Below, one piece after another: positions 10,058 through 17,891 of a stretch of 52,168 nucleotides of DNA. The translations under genes and the position numbers were made by a program. The stretch is from assembly GCA_934394545.1 (NCBI GenBank), contig CAKRRG010000013.1, positions 1 to 52,168 of the forward strand, in the 5' to 3' direction. Below the pieces are notes generated by a model. That model was not told the DNA's origin. It ran no database searches and saw nothing but the letters and a program-made list of their open reading frames with translations. Position 1 is the first letter of the stretch. Every line of letters starts with the position of its first letter. This DNA comes from an uncultured Blautia sp. (GTDB taxonomy: Bacteria > Bacillota > Clostridia > Lachnospirales > Lachnospiraceae).

Positions 10058-10091
10058 TCCTATTGAAATAATAGGAATTAAAAGGTATAAT
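10058..10091 (+). promoter_or_regulatory. Promoter and probable operator of the Rrf2-type regulator gene
   Basis: TTGAAA at 10063-10068, a 17-bp spacer and a perfect TATAAT at 10086-10091. The -35 box lies inside a perfect inverted repeat (TCCTATT at 10058-10064 with AATAGGA at 10070-10076). A dyad placed there would block RNA polymerase if bound. Because the first gene is an Rrf2 regulator, autoregulation is the simplest reading. Confidence 0.72.
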
Positions 10092-10145
10092 CTTCTGTAT
10101 AGTGATTTTGTAGTTTCGCAGAATCAAAGAGCAGGAGGAATTGAA

Positions 10146-10580
10146 ATGAGAATATCTACGAAGGGCAGATATGCAATAAAGTTAATGCTTGATTTGGCAA
10201 CCAATGACAACGGGGTACCGATCAGACTGAAGGATGTAGCGCGTAGACAGGATATTTCAGAGAAATATCTGGAGCAGATTATTTCGGTATTGAATAAAGC
10301 GGGATATGTGAAGAGTGTCCGGGGACCTCAGGGAGGCTATTCCCTGCAGCGCAGGCCAGAGGAATATACAGTTGGTATGATACTCAGACTTACAGAAGGC
10401 TGCCTGTCTCCGGTAGATTGTGTGGCACCGGATGGAGGGGGCTGTGAGAAAGGGGACGCCTGTGTGACACGTATCCTCTGGAAGAAAATCGATGACGCGA
10501 TTAATGAGGTTGTGGATAATATTACCCTGGGAGATCTTTTGGAGTGGCAGGCATCCAGTGCAGATGACTATGTGATCTGA
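10146..10580 (+). CDS. Rrf2-family transcriptional regulator
   Basis: A 144-residue winged-helix regulator of the Rrf2/IscR family. The N-terminus 'MRISTKGRYAIKLMLDLA' and the recognition region 'DISEKYLEQIISVLNKAG...VRGPQGGY' are diagnostic. Four cysteines (C86, C92, C100, C106) sit where IscR and relatives bind an Fe-S cluster. The spacing is not exactly that of IscR, so cluster binding is likely but unproven. Targets of the family include Fe-S assembly and cysteine metabolism. No cysteine desulfurase gene lies beside it, so it probably acts elsewhere or on its own promoter. The start has 'gcaggagg' upstream and a strong promoter further up. Confidence 0.92.
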   Translation: MRISTKGRYAIKLMLDLATNDNGVPIRLKDVARRQDISEKYLEQIISVLNKAGYVKSVRGPQGGYSLQRRPEEYTVGMILRLTEGCLSPVDCVAPDGGGCEKGDACVTRILWKKIDDAINEVVDNITLGDLLEWQASSADDYVI

Positions 10581-10668
10581 TAATCTGAACGCAGAATAGA
10601 AGATGATCAGTATATAGGGAACCATATCAAAGTATTTCTTCTGAGAAAGCAGGATGACATAATAATGT

Positions 10669-10697
10669 AAATGCAGGGGCATGCTGCCCTTGCATTT
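10669..10697 (+). terminator. Hairpin after the Rrf2 regulator gene
   Basis: A 13-bp stem with one G-U pair (10669-10681 with 10685-10697), loop TGC, ending in TTT then AAATT. The U-tract is weak. Its right arm overlaps the -35 box of the next promoter. Confidence 0.6.
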
Positions 10698-10718
10698 TAA
10701 ATTGGTTTGTGGCATAAT
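10690..10718 (+). promoter_or_regulatory. Promoter of the TetR-type regulator gene
   Basis: TTGCAT at 10690-10695, a 17-bp spacer, and CATAAT at 10713-10718, about 40 bases before the start codon. Confidence 0.5.
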
Positions 10719-10756
10719 CTTTGATAATAGCTTAACAAGCAATAACAGGTGAGAAT

Positions 10757-11338
10757 ATGTCTGGTTTTACGAAAGAAATTATTATTAAAACATTGTTTGA
10801 ACTGCTGAACGAAAGACCTTTGGCGAAGATTACAGTGAAGGATATTGTAGAGCGTTGCGGTGTGAACCGGAATACTTTCTATTATCATTTCCGCGATATT
10901 TCTGATGTTGTGGAATCAGCTCTTCTTCGGGAAGTGGACAATGCTTTTGAACATCCGGTGGAAGTGGATTCTATGCTGGAATGCCTTGAGGTACTGGTGA
11001 ATCTGATCGGAGAGAACAAGAAGGCCATGCTCCATATTTACTGTTCCGTGCAGAGAGAAACGTTTACCAGTGCACTGGATAAAATGTGCCAGTATGTTAT
11101 AAAGCAGTATATCGTACATAATTTTGAAGAAGAAATTATGGAAAAAGAAGATATGAAGGTGCTCATGCATTTTTATAAATGCGTGATGATCGGGGTGACC
11201 CTGGACTGGATGGATCACAGGATGTCTTATGATCTGACAGAATATGCAGAGAAACTGCGTGAACTCTATGAAAATACGTTCGAGAAAACATTGGAAAAGG
11301 CGGCAGGAACCAAACCTGCTTATCTGAAAATCATATAG
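10757..11338 (+). CDS. TetR/AcrR-family transcriptional regulator
   Basis: A 193-residue regulator. Residues ~22-45 hold the TetR helix-turn-helix ('DIVERCGVNRNTFYYHF', followed by 'RDISDVVE'). The C-terminal ligand-binding half resembles the DhaS-like/TetR_C_8 group rather than drug-efflux repressors. Ligand and targets cannot be read from sequence. It is followed by a strong terminator, then a DUF308 membrane protein and a radical SAM protein, which are plausible targets. The start is the ATG after 'aggtgag', the only good in-frame start. Confidence 0.88.
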   Translation: MSGFTKEIIIKTLFELLNERPLAKITVKDIVERCGVNRNTFYYHFRDISDVVESALLREVDNAFEHPVEVDSMLECLEVLVNLIGENKKAMLHIYCSVQRETFTSALDKMCQYVIKQYIVHNFEEEIMEKEDMKVLMHFYKCVMIGVTLDWMDHRMSYDLTEYAEKLRELYENTFEKTLEKAAGTKPAYLKII

Positions 11339-11402
11339 AGAATTTGTAAATCTGCTTTTTTCCTCGGAGAATGGAAATGCGGCAAGCTTTTAGGCAAATA
11401 TG

Positions 11403-11438
11403 GGATTGTGTCTGAATTTTGGACACAGTCCTTTTTTT
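11403..11438 (+). terminator. Intrinsic terminator after the TetR-type gene
   Basis: An 11-bp stem with two G-U pairs (11403-11413 with 11421-11431), a 7-base loop, then seven T's. Confidence 0.85.
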
Positions 11439-11503
11439 GTCCGTTTCTTTTTGAAATTTATCTTACTATAATGAATCCATGAAAAGCAGAAAGGAGAATC
11501 AGA

Positions 11504-12088
11504 ATGAATTCGTCAGGAACTTTGAAAATAGCACGAAATGGATATATAGTGATGGCAGTTGTTTTCTGTGCTTTGGGGATTTTTTTGATGGCTGTTCCGG
11601 AAAAAGCCGTGAAAATAATTTGTGTTCTTGCAGGAATTCTGTTCATTGCAGATGGAATCATAAAAATAATCGGATATTTTTCCAGAGATTTTTACTGTCT
11701 GGCTTTTCAATTTGACCTTGGCTTCGGAATTCTCATGATTGCAGTTGGAATTCTGATTCTGGTGAGAAGAGAAGCCATACTAAGACTGATTTTCGTGATT
11801 TTTGGTCTTGTGATTCTGACCGACGCATTGCTTCGGATCCAGATGTCAGTGGAAGCGAAGAAATTCGGTTTGAAGCTCTGGTGGGCAGTTTTGCTTATCG
11901 CGTTAGCAACCGGAATATTTGGAATGCTTCTTCTTGTTGACCCGGCAGGAGGTGCAAAGCTGACTGTGATTTTCACAGGCGTGGCATTTCTGCTGGAGGG
12001 AATACTGAAGCTTTGTGTGGTGATATACACTGTGAAAATCCGTGAGAATGAAAATGTAGTCTGGGAAGATGAATTTAGAGAAATTTAA
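11504..12088 (+). CDS. DUF308/HdeD-like membrane protein
   Basis: A 194-residue integral membrane protein with six predicted hydrophobic segments in three pairs (roughly 13-58, 68-112, 123-175). This is the layout of the DUF308 family that includes E. coli HdeD. The family's biochemical role is unknown; HdeD is linked to acid resistance in E. coli, but that cannot be transferred here. The C-terminus 'RENENVVWEDEFREI' is charged and probably cytoplasmic. 'aaaggagaatcag' precedes the start. A TATAAT at 11467-11472 may be its -10 box, though no clear -35 partner is visible. The next gene starts 12 bases downstream, so the two form an operon. Confidence 0.82.
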   Translation: MNSSGTLKIARNGYIVMAVVFCALGIFLMAVPEKAVKIICVLAGILFIADGIIKIIGYFSRDFYCLAFQFDLGFGILMIAVGILILVRREAILRLIFVIFGLVILTDALLRIQMSVEAKKFGLKLWWAVLLIALATGIFGMLLLVDPAGGAKLTVIFTGVAFLLEGILKLCVVIYTVKIRENENVVWEDEFREI

Positions 12089-12100
12089 AGGAGGAGCATT

Positions 12101-13474
12101 ATGAAACTGATTGATAAAGCAAAACAGGCTGCCATGGAAGGTGCAGTAACAAAGGCGTTAGAATATCTGGAAAAGGATCCCGAGACAAATATTCCGAAGC
12201 TGATGGAGCTGGTAGATAAATTCACTCCGCAGGACTGGTATAAAAGTCAGAGAGACGCTATTCGTAATGCAATCCAGGACACAGACAGCAACTGGTATAA
12301 GCTGATCATGAATCTGTATCAGCTGGATCCGGGTGTTCGAAAAGTGTTTTTCCAGAATTTTATTGTAAATGCCAGCTTAAAAGGAAGTGCAAGACAGGAA
12401 GAGGTTGCAGCACAGAATAACTGTAATGTTCCGTGGGCAATCCTTCTGGATCCTACAAGTGCCTGTAATCTGCATTGCACAGGATGCTGGGCAGCAGAGT
12501 ATGGTCACAAGCTGAACCTGGATCTGGAGACCATTGATTCCATTATCAGACAGGGTAAAGAGCTTGGTGTTTACATGTATATTTATACAGGCGGTGAACC
12601 TACTGTACGAAAGAAAGATCTGATCAGAATTTGTGAAATGCATCCGGATTGTGAGTTCCTTTCCTTCTCAAACGGAACCCTTTTCGATGAGGAATTCTGT
12701 GATGAAATCTTAAGAGTAAAGAACTTCGTTCCGGCATTTAGTCTGGAAGGTTCCGAGGAAGCCAACGACGGACGCCGTGGAGAGGGAATCTATCAGAAGG
12801 TTATGCATGCCATGAAGCTGTTGAAGGACAGAGGACTTCCATTTGGAGTTTCTACTTGTTATACAGGTATGAACGTAGACAGTGTAAGCAGCGAGGAATA
12901 TTTTGACAAGCTGATTGACTGTGGTGCATTATTTGCATGGTTTTTCCATTATATGCCAGTTGGAAATGACGCTTCACCGGAGCTTCTTCTTACACCTGAC
13001 CAGCGAGAAGAAATGTATCGTGCAATCCGTAAATTCAGAAGCACAAAAGCAATCTTTACACTGGATTTCCAGAATGATGCTGAATTTGTACATGGATGTA
13101 TTGCAGGCGGAAGACATTATCTGCATATTAATGCAAACGGTGATGTGGAACCGTGTGTATTTATCCATTATTCAAACTGCAATATCAAAGATACCTCTCT
13201 TCTGGATGCACTGAAGAGCCCGATTTTCCAGGCTTATCATGATAACCAGCCTTTCAACGAGAACATGCTTCGTCCATGTCCAATGCTGGAGAATCCGGAA
13301 ATCCTGCGTAAATTAGTTGCAGAGACTGGCGCAAAATCCACAGATCTTCAGTCTCCGGAGAGCGCAGAGCACCTTTGCGGCAAATGCGATAAATATGCAG
13401 CATGCTGGAAAGAGAGAGCAGATCAGCTGTGGGATGAGAGACAGAAGGAAAAAGCAGAAAAAGCCAGATGCTGA
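12101..13474 (+). CDS. Radical SAM/SPASM-domain protein
   Basis: A 457-residue radical SAM enzyme. The [4Fe-4S] motif is 'CNLHCTGC' (C122, C126, C129), followed by the SAM-binding 'YTGGEPT'. The C-terminal region has a SPASM-like cysteine set ('HGC...NGDVEPC...RPCPM...CGKCDKYAAC'), which would bind auxiliary clusters. About 115 residues of helical sequence precede the core. The family is frequent in Clostridia, but the substrate is unknown. Relatives modify peptides or act as anaerobic maturases. It is co-transcribed with the DUF308 protein and converges on a nine-cysteine small protein, which could be partner or coincidence. 'aaaggagga' supports the start. Confidence 0.88.
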   Translation: MKLIDKAKQAAMEGAVTKALEYLEKDPETNIPKLMELVDKFTPQDWYKSQRDAIRNAIQDTDSNWYKLIMNLYQLDPGVRKVFFQNFIVNASLKGSARQEEVAAQNNCNVPWAILLDPTSACNLHCTGCWAAEYGHKLNLDLETIDSIIRQGKELGVYMYIYTGGEPTVRKKDLIRICEMHPDCEFLSFSNGTLFDEEFCDEILRVKNFVPAFSLEGSEEANDGRRGEGIYQKVMHAMKLLKDRGLPFGVSTCYTGMNVDSVSSEEYFDKLIDCGALFAWFFHYMPVGNDASPELLLTPDQREEMYRAIRKFRSTKAIFTLDFQNDAEFVHGCIAGGRHYLHINANGDVEPCVFIHYSNCNIKDTSLLDALKSPIFQAYHDNQPFNENMLRPCPMLENPEILRKLVAETGAKSTDLQSPESAEHLCGKCDKYAACWKERADQLWDERQKEKAEKARC

Positions 13475-13515
13475 TAGATTGCTGCAGGAATATGCAGGAA
13501 GAATGATTTCATAAT

Positions 13516-13565
13516 AAAGTCTGAGTATAGTATGTCGCTTGCAACGGCATCTGTACTCAGACTTT
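13516..13565. terminator. Terminator between convergent genes
   Basis: AAAGTCTGAGTA at 13516-13527 pairs with TACTCAGACTTT at 13554-13565. An inner stem (ATGTCG with CGGCAT) extends the hairpin and five T's follow on the plus strand. It ends the radical SAM transcript and may also act in the other direction. Confidence 0.8.
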
Positions 13566-13593
13566 TTGTGTATGAGGTGCAAAAAACAGAGGA

Positions 13594-13782
13594 CTAATAA
13601 TTGTATGCACCCTCATACGCATTGCAGCGCTCCTTGCGCTTCGACTGATTTTCGCAGCTGCTGCACCTGTCGCAGAATTCCTGTTCATAGCAGGTGGAAC
13701 AGACACAGCCCTTGCAGGCGTTACGGTCGTAGGCGGAGGTACAGGTGTAAGGAAGTTTATTATCGGTAGTCTTTTCTGACAT
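13594..13782 (-). CDS. Nine-cysteine small protein (62 residues)
   Basis: I place the start at 13782, giving 62 residues, because AAGGAG lies ten bases upstream on the minus strand and a strong promoter lies just before it. A longer frame to 13836 would run into the promoter. The nine cysteines are C14, C23, C26, C28, C31, C37, C40, C43 and C53. Five CxxC-type spacings suggest Zn or Fe-S binding. There is no signal peptide or membrane segment. I do not recognise a named family. The gene converges with a radical SAM/SPASM gene, so a peptide-substrate role is conceivable, though the separate strong promoter and charged C-terminus fit a small metal-binding protein better. Confidence 0.78.
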   Translation of the reverse strand: MSEKTTDNKLPYTCTSAYDRNACKGCVCSTCYEQEFCDRCSSCENQSKRKERCNAYEGAYNY

Positions 13783-13807
13783 TTGAATCACGCTCCTTTT
13801 TAATGTG

Positions 13808-13836
13808 ATTATAGTGCGAAAAAATATGTGGTTCAA
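13808..13836 (-). promoter_or_regulatory. Promoter of the cysteine-rich small protein
   Basis: On the minus strand: TTGAAC (13831-13836), a 17-bp spacer, and a perfect TATAAT (13808-13813). Transcription would start near 13801, about 20 bases before the start codon. Confidence 0.75.
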
Positions 13837-13840
13837 TGGG

Positions 13841-13882
13841 AAAAATCCGAAAAAAGTGAGGCGGATTTTTGGGCACTTTTTT
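13841..13882. promoter_or_regulatory. Two interleaved A/T-ended hairpins
   Basis: AAAAATCCG (13841-13849) pairs with CGGATTTTT (13862-13870), and AAAAAAGTG (13850-13858) pairs with CACTTTTTT (13874-13882). The stems interleave, so they are mutually exclusive or form a pseudoknot. Each looks like an intrinsic terminator on either strand. They sit between divergent promoters. Confidence 0.5.
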
Positions 13883-13902
13883 GTATAAGTAGGGGAACGA
13901 AA

Positions 13903-13931
13903 TTGACGTGAGTAGGGTTTTCTGCTATCAT
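13903..13931 (+). promoter_or_regulatory. Promoter of the methyltransferase gene
   Basis: TTGACG at 13903-13908, a 17-bp spacer, and TATCAT at 13926-13931. The leader to the start codon is about 90 bases. Confidence 0.68.
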
Positions 13932-14025
13932 AAAATCATTATGGGCATCAGCATAAATGAAAATCAATGACATGAGCCTGTCAGGGATTTTCGTGGTAAA
14001 TAATAGAAAATGAGGTAAAAATAAA

Positions 14026-14886
14026 ATGTGGATAGCAAATGGCTGGAAAGAATATGAAGTAATTGATACTTCCTGCGGTGAGAAGCTGGAGAGATGGGGA
14101 AAATATCTCCTTGTCCGTCCGGATCCGCAGGTAATCTGGGATACACCGAAGACTGAGCCGGGATGGCGCAAGATGAACGCACACTATCACCGCAGCTCCA
14201 AGGGAGGCGGTGAATGGGAGTTCTTTGATCTTCCACAGCAGTGGGATCTTCATTACAAGGATCTTACTTTCCATCTGAAACCATTCAGCTTCAAGCACAC
14301 CGGTCTTTTCCCGGAGCAGGCAGTGAACTGGGACTGGTTCGGAGATAAGATCCGTAAGGCAGGAAGACCGCTCAAGGTGCTGAATCTGTTTGCCTATACA
14401 GGGGGAGCCACACTTGCAGCGGCAGCAGCAGGCGCATCTGTTACACACGTAGATGCATCCAAGGGAATGGTTACCTGGGCGAAGGAGAATGCAGCGGCAA
14501 GTGGTCTTGCAGATGCACCGATCCGCTGGCTTGTGGATGACTGTGTGAAGTTTGTAGAGCGTGAGATCCGCCGTGGCAATCATTATGACGCCATCATCAT
14601 GGATCCTCCTTCTTATGGAAGAGGCCCGAAAGGCGAGATCTGGAAAATTGAGGATGCCATTCATCCACTTGTGAAGCTTTGCACAAAGATTCTCAGTGAT
14701 GATCCCCTGTTTTTCCTGATCAATTCATACACTACCGGACTTGCGCCGGCTGTGCTTACGTACATGCTTTCAATTGAGATGAAGAAATACAAAGGACATG
14801 TGGATTCCCAGGAAATCGGGCTTCCGGTGAAGTCCAACGGACTGGTACTGCCTTGCGGTGCTTCAGGAAGATGGGAAGCAGAATAA
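14026..14886 (+). CDS. Class I SAM-dependent methyltransferase (RlmI/RlmK-like)
   Basis: A 286-residue methyltransferase of the COG1092 type, whose members methylate 23S rRNA. The SAM-binding motif I 'NLFAYTGGATLAA' lies near residues 118-132 and 'HVDASKGMV' follows. The catalytic-loop motif 'DPPSYGRG' begins at residue 193. The N-terminal PUA domain found in RlmI is not evident, so this is a short form and the exact rRNA base cannot be predicted. The ribosome binding site is modest ('gaggtaaaaat'). It has its own promoter and no obvious operon partner. Confidence 0.85.
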   Translation: MWIANGWKEYEVIDTSCGEKLERWGKYLLVRPDPQVIWDTPKTEPGWRKMNAHYHRSSKGGGEWEFFDLPQQWDLHYKDLTFHLKPFSFKHTGLFPEQAVNWDWFGDKIRKAGRPLKVLNLFAYTGGATLAAAAAGASVTHVDASKGMVTWAKENAAASGLADAPIRWLVDDCVKFVEREIRRGNHYDAIIMDPPSYGRGPKGEIWKIEDAIHPLVKLCTKILSDDPLFFLINSYTTGLAPAVLTYMLSIEMKKYKGHVDSQEIGLPVKSNGLVLPCGASGRWEAE

Positions 14887-14917
14887 GGGGGATTTTATAT
14901 AAAATAGAGTCAAACAC

Positions 14918-14946
14918 TTGACAACAGTGACTTTAGCATACTAAAA
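14918..14946 (+). promoter_or_regulatory. Possible promoter of the aminotransferase gene
   Basis: A perfect TTGACA at 14918-14923. The -10 match is weak: CTAAAA at 14941-14946 with 17-bp spacing, or TACTAA at 14939-14944 with 15. A perfect ATTTTATATAAAAT palindrome lies just upstream near 14893. Confidence 0.4.
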
Positions 14947-15002
14947 TGGACGAGATATACGAGGAGGAAATACCAATCAGGCATATGCCGAAGGAGGAAT
15001 TT

Positions 15003-16283
15003 ATGAAAAAATATACCGAAATGAATCATGAGGAGCTTCTGGCACTGAAAAAAGAGCTGGACAAAGAATTTGAAGAGATCAAGGCACAGGGACTTGCCCT
15101 TGATATGTCAAGAGGAAAGCCAAGTAATGCACAGCTGGAGCTCTCTATGGAAATGATGGATGTTCTGAAAGGAAATTCCAATCTGAAGTGTGAGACCGGA
15201 GTAGATTGCCGTAACTACGGTGTAATTGACGGTATCCCGGAAGCCAAGCGTCTTCTTGGAGAAATGTCTGAGGTAGATCCGGAACACATTATTATTTATG
15301 GAAACTCAAGTCTGAACGTTATGTTTGACAGTATTGCACGTTCCATGACTCAGGGTGTAATGGGAAATACTCCATGGTGCAAGCTTGACAAGGTGAAATT
15401 CCTCTGTCCGGTACCAGGATATGATCGTCACTTTAAAATCACTGAATTCTTTGGCATTGAGATGATCAATGTGCCAATGACTCCTCAGGGACCGGATATG
15501 GACATGGTGGAGAAGCTGGTAAGTGAAGATGCAGCCATCAAGGGAATCTGGTGTGTTCCGAAATACTCCAACCCACAGGGTTACACTTACTCTAAAGAAA
15601 CCGTAGAGCGTTTTGCAAGACTGAAACCGGCAGCACCTGATTTCCGTATTTACTGGGATAATGCATACAGCATTCATCATCTGTATGATGATAATCAGGA
15701 TTTCCTGGAGGAGATCCTTGGCGAGTGTGCGAAGGCTGGCAACCCGGATCTTGTTTATAAATTTACATCCACTTCCAAGGTAAGCTTCCCAGGCTCAGGA
15801 ATCGCAGCTGTTGCAGCTTCCAAGGCAAACCTGGATGATTTCCGCAAGTATATGCAGGTTCAGACAATCGGACACGATAAGCTGAATCAGCTCCGTCACG
15901 TAAGATTTTTCAAGAATCTTGAAGGTCTTCATGCACACATGAGAAAGCATGCAGATATCCTTCGTCCGAAGTTCGAACTGGTGCTGGATACTCTGGATAA
16001 AGAGCTTTCCGGACTTGGAATCGGAGAGTGGACGACACCACACGGTGGATATTTTATTTCCTTTGATTCCATGGATGGCTGTGCAAAGGCAATTGTAGCC
16101 AGAGCAAAAGAGGCAGGCGTTGTCCTTACCGGTGCAGGTGCAACTTACCCATATGGCAAGGATCCGAAAGACTCCAACATCCGTATTGCACCATCCTTCC
16201 CAACCCTTGAGGATCTTGGTAAAGCAGCACAGGTATTCGTACTTTGTGTGAAACTTGTCAGCGTAGAAAAACTTCTCGGGTAA
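15003..16283 (+). CDS. PLP-dependent aminotransferase, aspartate aminotransferase class Ic type
   Basis: I start at 15003 (426 residues) because 'aaggagga' sits five bases upstream. A longer frame from 14946 has no binding site and begins inside the likely -10 box. The protein matches the PF12897 group: 'LDMSRGKPSNAQLELS' near the start, 'NYGVIDGIPEAKRL', 'PGYDRHF', and the PLP lysine in 'TSTSKVSFPG' (K259). The C-terminal 'NIRIAPSFP' supplies the substrate-carboxylate arginine. The likely reaction is transfer of the amino group between aspartate and 2-oxoglutarate. It is monocistronic, ending in tandem hairpins. Confidence 0.9.
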   Translation: MKKYTEMNHEELLALKKELDKEFEEIKAQGLALDMSRGKPSNAQLELSMEMMDVLKGNSNLKCETGVDCRNYGVIDGIPEAKRLLGEMSEVDPEHIIIYGNSSLNVMFDSIARSMTQGVMGNTPWCKLDKVKFLCPVPGYDRHFKITEFFGIEMINVPMTPQGPDMDMVEKLVSEDAAIKGIWCVPKYSNPQGYTYSKETVERFARLKPAAPDFRIYWDNAYSIHHLYDDNQDFLEEILGECAKAGNPDLVYKFTSTSKVSFPGSGIAAVAASKANLDDFRKYMQVQTIGHDKLNQLRHVRFFKNLEGLHAHMRKHADILRPKFELVLDTLDKELSGLGIGEWTTPHGGYFISFDSMDGCAKAIVARAKEAGVVLTGAGATYPYGKDPKDSNIRIAPSFPTLEDLGKAAQVFVLCVKLVSVEKLLG

Positions 16284-16320
16284 ACTCTAAAAGCGGCAAT
16301 AACCGCATAGAATGTAATTA

Positions 16321-16384
16321 TGCCAGGTCAGGAAGTTCCCTGATCTGGTATATAAAAAGAGGCAGAGTATATCTGCTTTTTATT
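16321..16384 (+). terminator. Tandem hairpins after the aminotransferase gene
   Basis: The first stem is 12 bp (16321-16332 with 16339-16350, two G-U pairs) without a U-tract. The second (GCAGA at 16362-16366 with TCTGC at 16372-16376) is followed by five T's and is the likely terminator. Confidence 0.65.
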
Positions 16385-16431
16385 GTCTTTACCCGGCTGC
16401 ATTTGTAAGATGCCGTCGGGTAAAGACAATA
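16381..16431 (+). promoter_or_regulatory. Long perfect dyad upstream of the L,D-transpeptidase gene
   Basis: A 14-bp perfect inverted repeat (16381-16394 with 16418-16431) with a further GGC/GCC pairing inside the loop. It lies 28 bases before the start codon and has no U-tract, so it is more likely a leader structure or protein-binding dyad than a terminator. No clear promoter is visible between it and the preceding terminator. Confidence 0.5.
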
Positions 16432-16458
16432 TAAGAGAAGAATAGGCAAGGAGGATTT

Positions 16459-17859
16459 ATGGCAAAAAAAGAGGAAAAAGCAGGCGCAGGAAGAATCATT
16501 GTTATTTTATTGGTCATTTTGTTGCTGCTGCTTACTGCAGGGGCCTATGGATATGGCGTTTACTATTTTTCCAGCCATTTTCTTCCTGGCTCTATGTTGA
16601 ATGGGTTTAACTGTTCCTACATGACCTCTGAGGATACGGAGGATTTACTGAATCAGCGTGTAGGAGCATATGTCCTGGCAGTAGAAACAATGAAAAACGG
16701 ACAGGAAGCTATTTCTGCCCAGGATGTTGGGCTTTCTTACGTATCCACTGGTATTGTGAAGCAGCTGATCAAGGATCAGGAGCGTTTTACCTGGTTCCTT
16801 GCGTTTAATCAGAATAAAGACTATGATATATCCGAATCCCTCAGCTATCATGTTAAAATGCTGGAGCAGGCAGTAGACAATCTGAAATGTATGCAGGCAG
16901 AGAATATAGTCCAGCCTGTGGATGCACAGATCCAGGATACCGGAGATGCCTTTGAAATCGTTCCGGAGGTGATGGGAAATGCTTTGGACCGCACTAAGAC
17001 AGAGGAAGTGATTTCAGCCGCCATGCTTAGGGGAAAGACGGTTGTGAATCTGGAGAATGAGAGCTGTTACCGGAAGCCGTCTGTATACAGTACAGATCAG
17101 CAGCTGCAGGATAATTGCGAAAAAATGAACAAGCTTGTGAAGGTAATCATAACCTATGATTTTGCTGATCGTACAGAGACAGTAGATCGTACCTTGATAA
17201 AGAACTGGTTCGGTTATGATGAGAATGGAAATATGATCCTGGATGAGAATCTGGTGCGGCAGTATGTGGCAGAGCTTGGCATGAAATATGATACCATGGG
17301 ACAGAACCGGACTTTTCTGACTTACGATAATCGCCAGGTGGAAATTAAAGGCGGCGATTACGGCTGGGTAATTGATCAGGAAGCAGAAATAAAAGCGTTG
17401 ATCAGTGCTGTTGAAAGCGGTGTTACCCAGGTTCGAGAGCCTGTTTATCTGTATTCTGGCTACAGTCGTGGCACCAATGATATTGGCTCTACCTATGTAG
17501 AAATAGATCTGACAAACCAGCGCCTTGTTTTTTATCAGAAAGGGACTCCTATTGTGGATACCCCGATCGTAAGCGGAAATCCGGATATAGAAGGCTGTGG
17601 TACGCCGACAGGCTGTTATGCATTGGATGCCAAGGAATCACCTGCGGTGCTTACCGGAGAGGATTATGAGGCCAATGTAACCTACTGGATGCCGTTTGCC
17701 GGAAATGTTGGAATCCATGACGCTTCCTGGCGTTCTGAGTTTGGAGGAAATTTATATTTGTGGGAAGGCTCCCATGGATGTGTAAATGTTCCATATGACA
17801 AGGCAGCTGCCATTTATGCAAATATTGAAATTGGCATGCCTGTTGTTGTATATGAATAA
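16459..17859 (+). CDS. L,D-transpeptidase (YkuD domain), membrane-anchored
   Basis: A 466-residue enzyme expected to cross-link peptidoglycan through 3-3 (L,D) bonds outside the membrane. A Lys-rich cytoplasmic start and one transmembrane helix (~12-34) anchor it. Residues ~60-330 match the PG_binding_4-type region that precedes YkuD domains in Clostridia. The YkuD domain is C-terminal ('VEIDLTNQRLVFY'...'GTPTGCY'), with the catalytic motif 'HDASWR...SHGCVNVP', where C441 is the nucleophile. Such enzymes are insensitive to most penicillins. The gene is followed 32 bases later by ddl and then murF, so the three form a cell-wall operon. Confidence 0.93.
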   Translation: MAKKEEKAGAGRIIVILLVILLLLLTAGAYGYGVYYFSSHFLPGSMLNGFNCSYMTSEDTEDLLNQRVGAYVLAVETMKNGQEAISAQDVGLSYVSTGIVKQLIKDQERFTWFLAFNQNKDYDISESLSYHVKMLEQAVDNLKCMQAENIVQPVDAQIQDTGDAFEIVPEVMGNALDRTKTEEVISAAMLRGKTVVNLENESCYRKPSVYSTDQQLQDNCEKMNKLVKVIITYDFADRTETVDRTLIKNWFGYDENGNMILDENLVRQYVAELGMKYDTMGQNRTFLTYDNRQVEIKGGDYGWVIDQEAEIKALISAVESGVTQVREPVYLYSGYSRGTNDIGSTYVEIDLTNQRLVFYQKGTPIVDTPIVSGNPDIEGCGTPTGCYALDAKESPAVLTGEDYEANVTYWMPFAGNVGIHDASWRSEFGGNLYLWEGSHGCVNVPYDKAAAIYANIEIGMPVVVYE

Positions 17860-17891
17860 ATAGTACGATGTAGACAAGGAGAAGGAAAATC

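Noticed and set aside
13981..14664. 227-codon minus-strand frame opposite the methyltransferase
   Set aside because: Shadow of the gene carrying the SAM-binding and DPPSY motifs.
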